A program made the position numbers and the translations under genes. 64,000 nt of DNA from Nocardia sp. NBC_00565. Its GTDB lineage: Bacteria > Actinomycetota > Actinomycetes > Mycobacteriales > Mycobacteriaceae. Numbering within the stretch: the stretch's first letter is position 1; each line of letters opens with the position of its first letter. Shown piece after piece: positions 61,728 through 64,000 of this stretch. The notes under the pieces were generated by a model that had not been told where the DNA came from, did not search any database, and worked only from the letters and a program-made list of their open reading frames with translations. Where the stretch lies: contig NZ_CP107785.1 in NCBI RefSeq assembly GCF_036345915.1, positions 7,688,001 through 7,752,000 on the forward strand, in the 5' to 3' direction.

Positions 61728-61978
61728 GACCTGCTCTCCTCTCGTGACACGGGTGCTTGGCTCGGTGGTTTCGGGTTGTCGGCAATTTGCGAGGCGGCAA
61801 GTACCGCGGATAGATGTGCCCAGGAGACGCCCAGGCGGGACAGCCACCGAGCGAATGCGGCGGTGTCCCCGGTGCGGAGGGCGTGCTGTATCCGCACCAA
61901 GGCGGCGCTGCTGGCGGGGACACTGGATTCCGGTGCGCGCGGCTGGGTTTCGGCGATGCGACGGTGGGTCGAGTTCAT
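61724..61978 (-). CDS. small conjugation-operon protein
   Basis: An 84-residue protein with 4-bp ATGA overlaps at both ends. The middle is helical (AFARWLSRLGVSWAHLSAVL near 40-59) with Trp residues; both ends look disordered. Too short for a family call. Its place and coupling make it a genuine operon member. Confidence 0.65.
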   Translation of the reverse strand: MNSTHRRIAETQPRAPESSVPASSAALVRIQHALRTGDTAAFARWLSRLGVSWAHLSAVLAASQIADNPKPPSQAPVSREESRS

Positions 61979-62667
61979 AGCTGTAGCGCCTGATCGACAG
62001 CAGAGGCGTTGGGCTGGGGCGGCGCAGCACCGGCTGGGGCGGCCGGGCCGGTGGTGGCGCCGTTGGGCGGGTGGGCCTCAGAAATCAGTCGTGCGGCAGC
62101 GCTGGTGGCGTCATCGCTGTGGCTCTGCGTGCCGGAATGAGCACTGTCGGCGTCGAGGTGGCCGAGGGTGAGATCGGCGGCGAGCTGCGTCGAGTCATCG
62201 ATCGGCAAATCCATCCAGCCGGGCTCGCTGGCCAGCAGTCGCTCGGCGTCAGCCTGGATCTCATCGGGATCGAGCCCGGCATCGGTCAGGCGCTCGTCGT
62301 AAGCATCAGCTCGATCGGGATCGATATCCGCTGTTGCCCGCGCTGCGGCCCATTCGGCGATGGCAGCGTCGTCTTGATGTTGCGACAGCTGGTCGCGTGC
62401 AAGTTCCTTCGCGAATTCCGCGTTCTGGTCGAGTACTTCGAGGCGTCGAGTCGTCTCGATAGTCCGGAGCTGGTGGCGCTGCTGATCTCGTGTTTCGCGA
62501 GCGGCGGCCCGGGCTTCGCTGACGTTGGCGCGGTTTTGTGCGGCACCGTCGCGCGCCGCGCCCTGCTTGGCTGCCCGGTAGGTGCGAACAGTGTCGAGAG
62601 CGACGCGCATCGCCTGGGTCGCCACGCCACGGAGCGAGTTGGTGATCTCGTCGACTTCTTCGGTCAT
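61975..62667 (-). CDS. conjugation-operon protein with long charged helix
   Basis: A 230-residue protein. Residues 1-110 form one long Arg/Ala/Gln/Glu-rich helix (RTYRAAKQGAARDGAAQNRA then RETRDQQRHQLRTIETTRR), likely a coiled coil. An acidic segment follows, and the last 50 residues are Ala/Pro-rich. No enzyme motif. Starts just after the lipoprotein stop and overlaps the next gene by four bases. Function unknown. Confidence 0.7.
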   Translation of the reverse strand: MTEEVDEITNSLRGVATQAMRVALDTVRTYRAAKQGAARDGAAQNRANVSEARAAARETRDQQRHQLRTIETTRRLEVLDQNAEFAKELARDQLSQHQDDAAIAEWAAARATADIDPDRADAYDERLTDAGLDPDEIQADAERLLASEPGWMDLPIDDSTQLAADLTLGHLDADSAHSGTQSHSDDATSAAARLISEAHPPNGATTGPAAPAGAAPPQPNASAVDQALQL

Positions 62668-62669
62668 GA

Positions 62670-63200
62670 TCAGCGCACCTCAAGCTGGTCAAGCAACCAG
62701 GGTCGCTTCGAATCGGTTCGGACAACCCGCGCGTAGATGGAGGTGTGATGGGCTGGGCCATCGCCGAGATGCTGATCGAGCGTGATTACGCGACTGACCG
62801 ATCCGCCGGTGTCGGGTGGATGATCGTCCTCGGCGACATGCGCCGTGGTGATTACGCGCGTTGCGCCACGTTGCTCCGACAACGTGCTGGTGATCTGGCC
62901 CCCGAGCGCGATGGCCGAGTTTCCGACTCTTTCGCGGTAGTCGTCGGTCAACAGTGGAGAGGCAGCATCGAATGATGTCGCAGGGTCGTACTTTTCGGAC
63001 GATTGGGAAAAGATGCGCGTGACTGCTGCGGTCAGCACTTCCTCGGCCGCGCAGGGGTCGACGTTCGTGTAAGGGTGAGGAAATGGCGGCGCGGTGCACG
63101 TTGCCGCAGGAATCGCCACGTCGTCGCGCGCCGCGCAGCCGGTGACTGCCAGCAGCATGGCCCCGATACCGGTGATCGCAAGCGCGGGTCGGACCTTCAT
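62670..63200 (-). CDS. lipoprotein of the conjugation operon
   Basis: A 176-residue secreted lipoprotein from ATG 63200 (overlap ATGA with the gene upstream). Signal peptide MKVRPALAITGIGAMLLAV followed by the lipobox VTGC, so Cys22 is the predicted lipidation site. The mature part is soluble, alpha/beta, with two further cysteines (CTAPPFPHP and DPCAAEE) that could form a disulfide. Such small lipoproteins occur in actinobacterial transfer operons and may anchor channel parts on the outer face of the membrane. The exact role is unknown. Confidence 0.75.
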   Translation of the reverse strand: MKVRPALAITGIGAMLLAVTGCAARDDVAIPAATCTAPPFPHPYTNVDPCAAEEVLTAAVTRIFSQSSEKYDPATSFDAASPLLTDDYRERVGNSAIALGGQITSTLSEQRGATRVITTAHVAEDDHPPDTGGSVSRVITLDQHLGDGPAHHTSIYARVVRTDSKRPWLLDQLEVR

Positions 63201-63691
63201 GACGCGGTCGGGTAGGCATCGTCGGAGAGCAGTTCGACGGGATCGACGGCGGGTTGGAGATAGCCACCCGAGTTCACCCATTCCGTTGCCGGATTCCAGT
63301 CACTAGTGACGATGAGATCCAGCACCAGTTGGTGGCTGTTCGCCAAGTTGGTCAGCCTCGCGTTATCGAGTGTCCTGCTCACCATCAAGTGGACGGTCGC
63401 TGCGGGGGCGTTGATAGCTTCGCGAGCGCGGGCAGCCAGTCGAATGGCCTTGATCGCTGCCGAGTTGTCGGCGCGCAGTGGATCGCCCTGTGGGTGATCC
63501 GGATCGTCGAAACCAAAGGGACCGAAGGCAATCAGCTGGCCCTCGTCGCCGCAGATCGCCCAAGTGTCATGGTCACTTCCCGCGGACCACAAGGTGATAT
63601 GTGGACCGCTGTCAGCTGCGGATCGGCCATACTTGTCGGTGGCCGACGCCGGGTCGTGTTGTGCCGGGATTCTGTGGCCGGGGATGAACAT
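63197..63691 (-). CDS. unknown 164-residue conjugation-operon protein
   Basis: ATG at 63691 follows a strong AAGGAGGAAG site, 18 bases after the NlpC/P60 stop. Mixed alpha/beta with no signal peptide. A strand pair DTWAICGDEGQLIAFGPFGF and a following helix NSAAIKAIRLAARARE give a weak resemblance to an RNase H-like layout, but the acidic triad is not convincing. Overlaps the lipoprotein gene by four bases. Function unknown. Confidence 0.65.
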   Translation of the reverse strand: MFIPGHRIPAQHDPASATDKYGRSAADSGPHITLWSAGSDHDTWAICGDEGQLIAFGPFGFDDPDHPQGDPLRADNSAAIKAIRLAARAREAINAPAATVHLMVSRTLDNARLTNLANSHQLVLDLIVTSDWNPATEWVNSGGYLQPAVDPVELLSDDAYPTAS

Positions 63692-63709
63692 ACGTACTTC
63701 CTCCTTGTG

Positions 63710-64000
63710 TTATCCGTATCTGCGGACGTCCATGCGTTCCCCCTGCCAGAGGGGCTCGATCGTGACGGTTTGGCCGAAGGTCGGCGCGTGTAGGAGCAGG
63801 TCACGGCCCTGCTCGTCGGTGCCGTACAAGACACCGACGTGATGGGATTCCGCAGCGCCGGGTTGTGTGAAAAAGATCAGGTCGCCGGGCCGGCGCTGAG
63901 CGAACGGAATGGTTTGGCCCGCAGGGTCGTCCTGCTGTGACTGCGTGTAGTGCGCGAGCCGGATGCGTCCCTGCGATGCGTGGTAGATCGCGTAGAGGGT
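63710..64000 (-). CDS. NlpC/P60 peptidoglycan hydrolase, C-terminal part (runs off right edge)
   Basis: The last 96 codons of a leftward gene. PGDLIFFTQPG followed by HHVGVLYGT, then LLLHAPTFGQTV, is the second half of an NlpC/P60 domain: the catalytic histidine lies in HHVG, and the PGDLIFF strand is diagnostic. The catalytic cysteine is outside the window. Such enzymes open the cell wall for the mating channel in Gram-positive conjugation systems. First gene of the operon inside the window. Confidence 0.85.
   Translation of the reverse strand, partial: TLYAIYHASQGRIRLAHYTQSQQDDPAGQTIPFAQRRPGDLIFFTQPGAAESHHVGVLYGTDEQGRDLLLHAPTFGQTVTIEPLWQGERMDVRRYG

Noticed and set aside
1..64000. Prophage
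   Set aside because: No capsid, terminase, tail, integrase or lysis genes. The NlpC/P60 and DarB-like genes fit the transfer operon.

Overview
The window reads as accessory DNA of a high-GC actinomycete. Nocardia or a close relative of the Nocardiaceae is my best guess, from the company of families: XRE regulator with DUF5753 plus DUF397 partner, tandem DUF4254 proteins, DUF6907, DUF4913, a MobF relaxase of actinobacterial size, many 4-bp ATGA/GTGA gene overlaps and GTG starts. There is no rRNA, tRNA, CRISPR array, transposase or phage structural gene that I can support. Relaxase, coupling protein, ParB-like protein and an NlpC/P60 hydrolase indicate a large conjugative plasmid or integrative conjugative element.

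Layout. (1) 1-10074 is a defence block: the start of a UvrD-type helicase and a complete OLD nuclease (a Gabija-like pair), a GHKL ATPase joined to a PD-(D/E)XK-like domain, and a single-chain type ISP restriction-modification enzyme. (2) 11440-20564 is a co-directional six-gene cluster of an unknown protein with a possible winged helix, a Cas4-like Fe-S nuclease, an unknown 492-aa protein, a Dna2/Upf1-like SF1 helicase, SbcD and SbcC. It resembles a DNA-end-resection machine and is the best candidate for an undescribed system. (3) 21105-28179 is a plasmid-maintenance region: a leftward set of small unknown genes, two DnaA-box-like sites, a perfect 17-bp inverted repeat between divergent operons, a ParB-like protein and a candidate oriT. 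(4) 28180-33585 is the MobF relaxase-helicase.

(5) 33655-40220 is a mosaic of cargo: broken gene fragments, a double GNAT acetyltransferase, a leftward run with a nucleoside hydrolase, two DUF4254 proteins and small unknown proteins, then the XRE/DUF397 pair. (6) 40489-47943 is a metabolic cassette: histidine phosphatase, a complete alanyl-tRNA synthetase outside its usual chromosomal setting, and a tight leftward operon of Asp/Asn-hydroxylase-like enzyme, nucleotidyltransferase, LOG-family protein, orotate-phosphoribosyltransferase-like enzyme and HAD phosphatase. (7) 48345-64000 is one long leftward conjugation operon running in from beyond the right edge: NlpC/P60, lipoprotein, several unknown charged proteins, the VirD4/TraG-like coupling protein, a DUF4913 protein with an internal 257-bp perfect repeat, and an 8.7-kb DarB-like methyltransferase-helicase that contains an embedded reading frame.

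How it fits together (inference): the element transfers by relaxase, coupling protein and a type IV secretion apparatus encoded mostly outside the window. The DarB-like protein may protect it on entry. In return it carries a dense set of anti-phage and DNA-processing modules plus small-molecule cargo with a spare tRNA synthetase.
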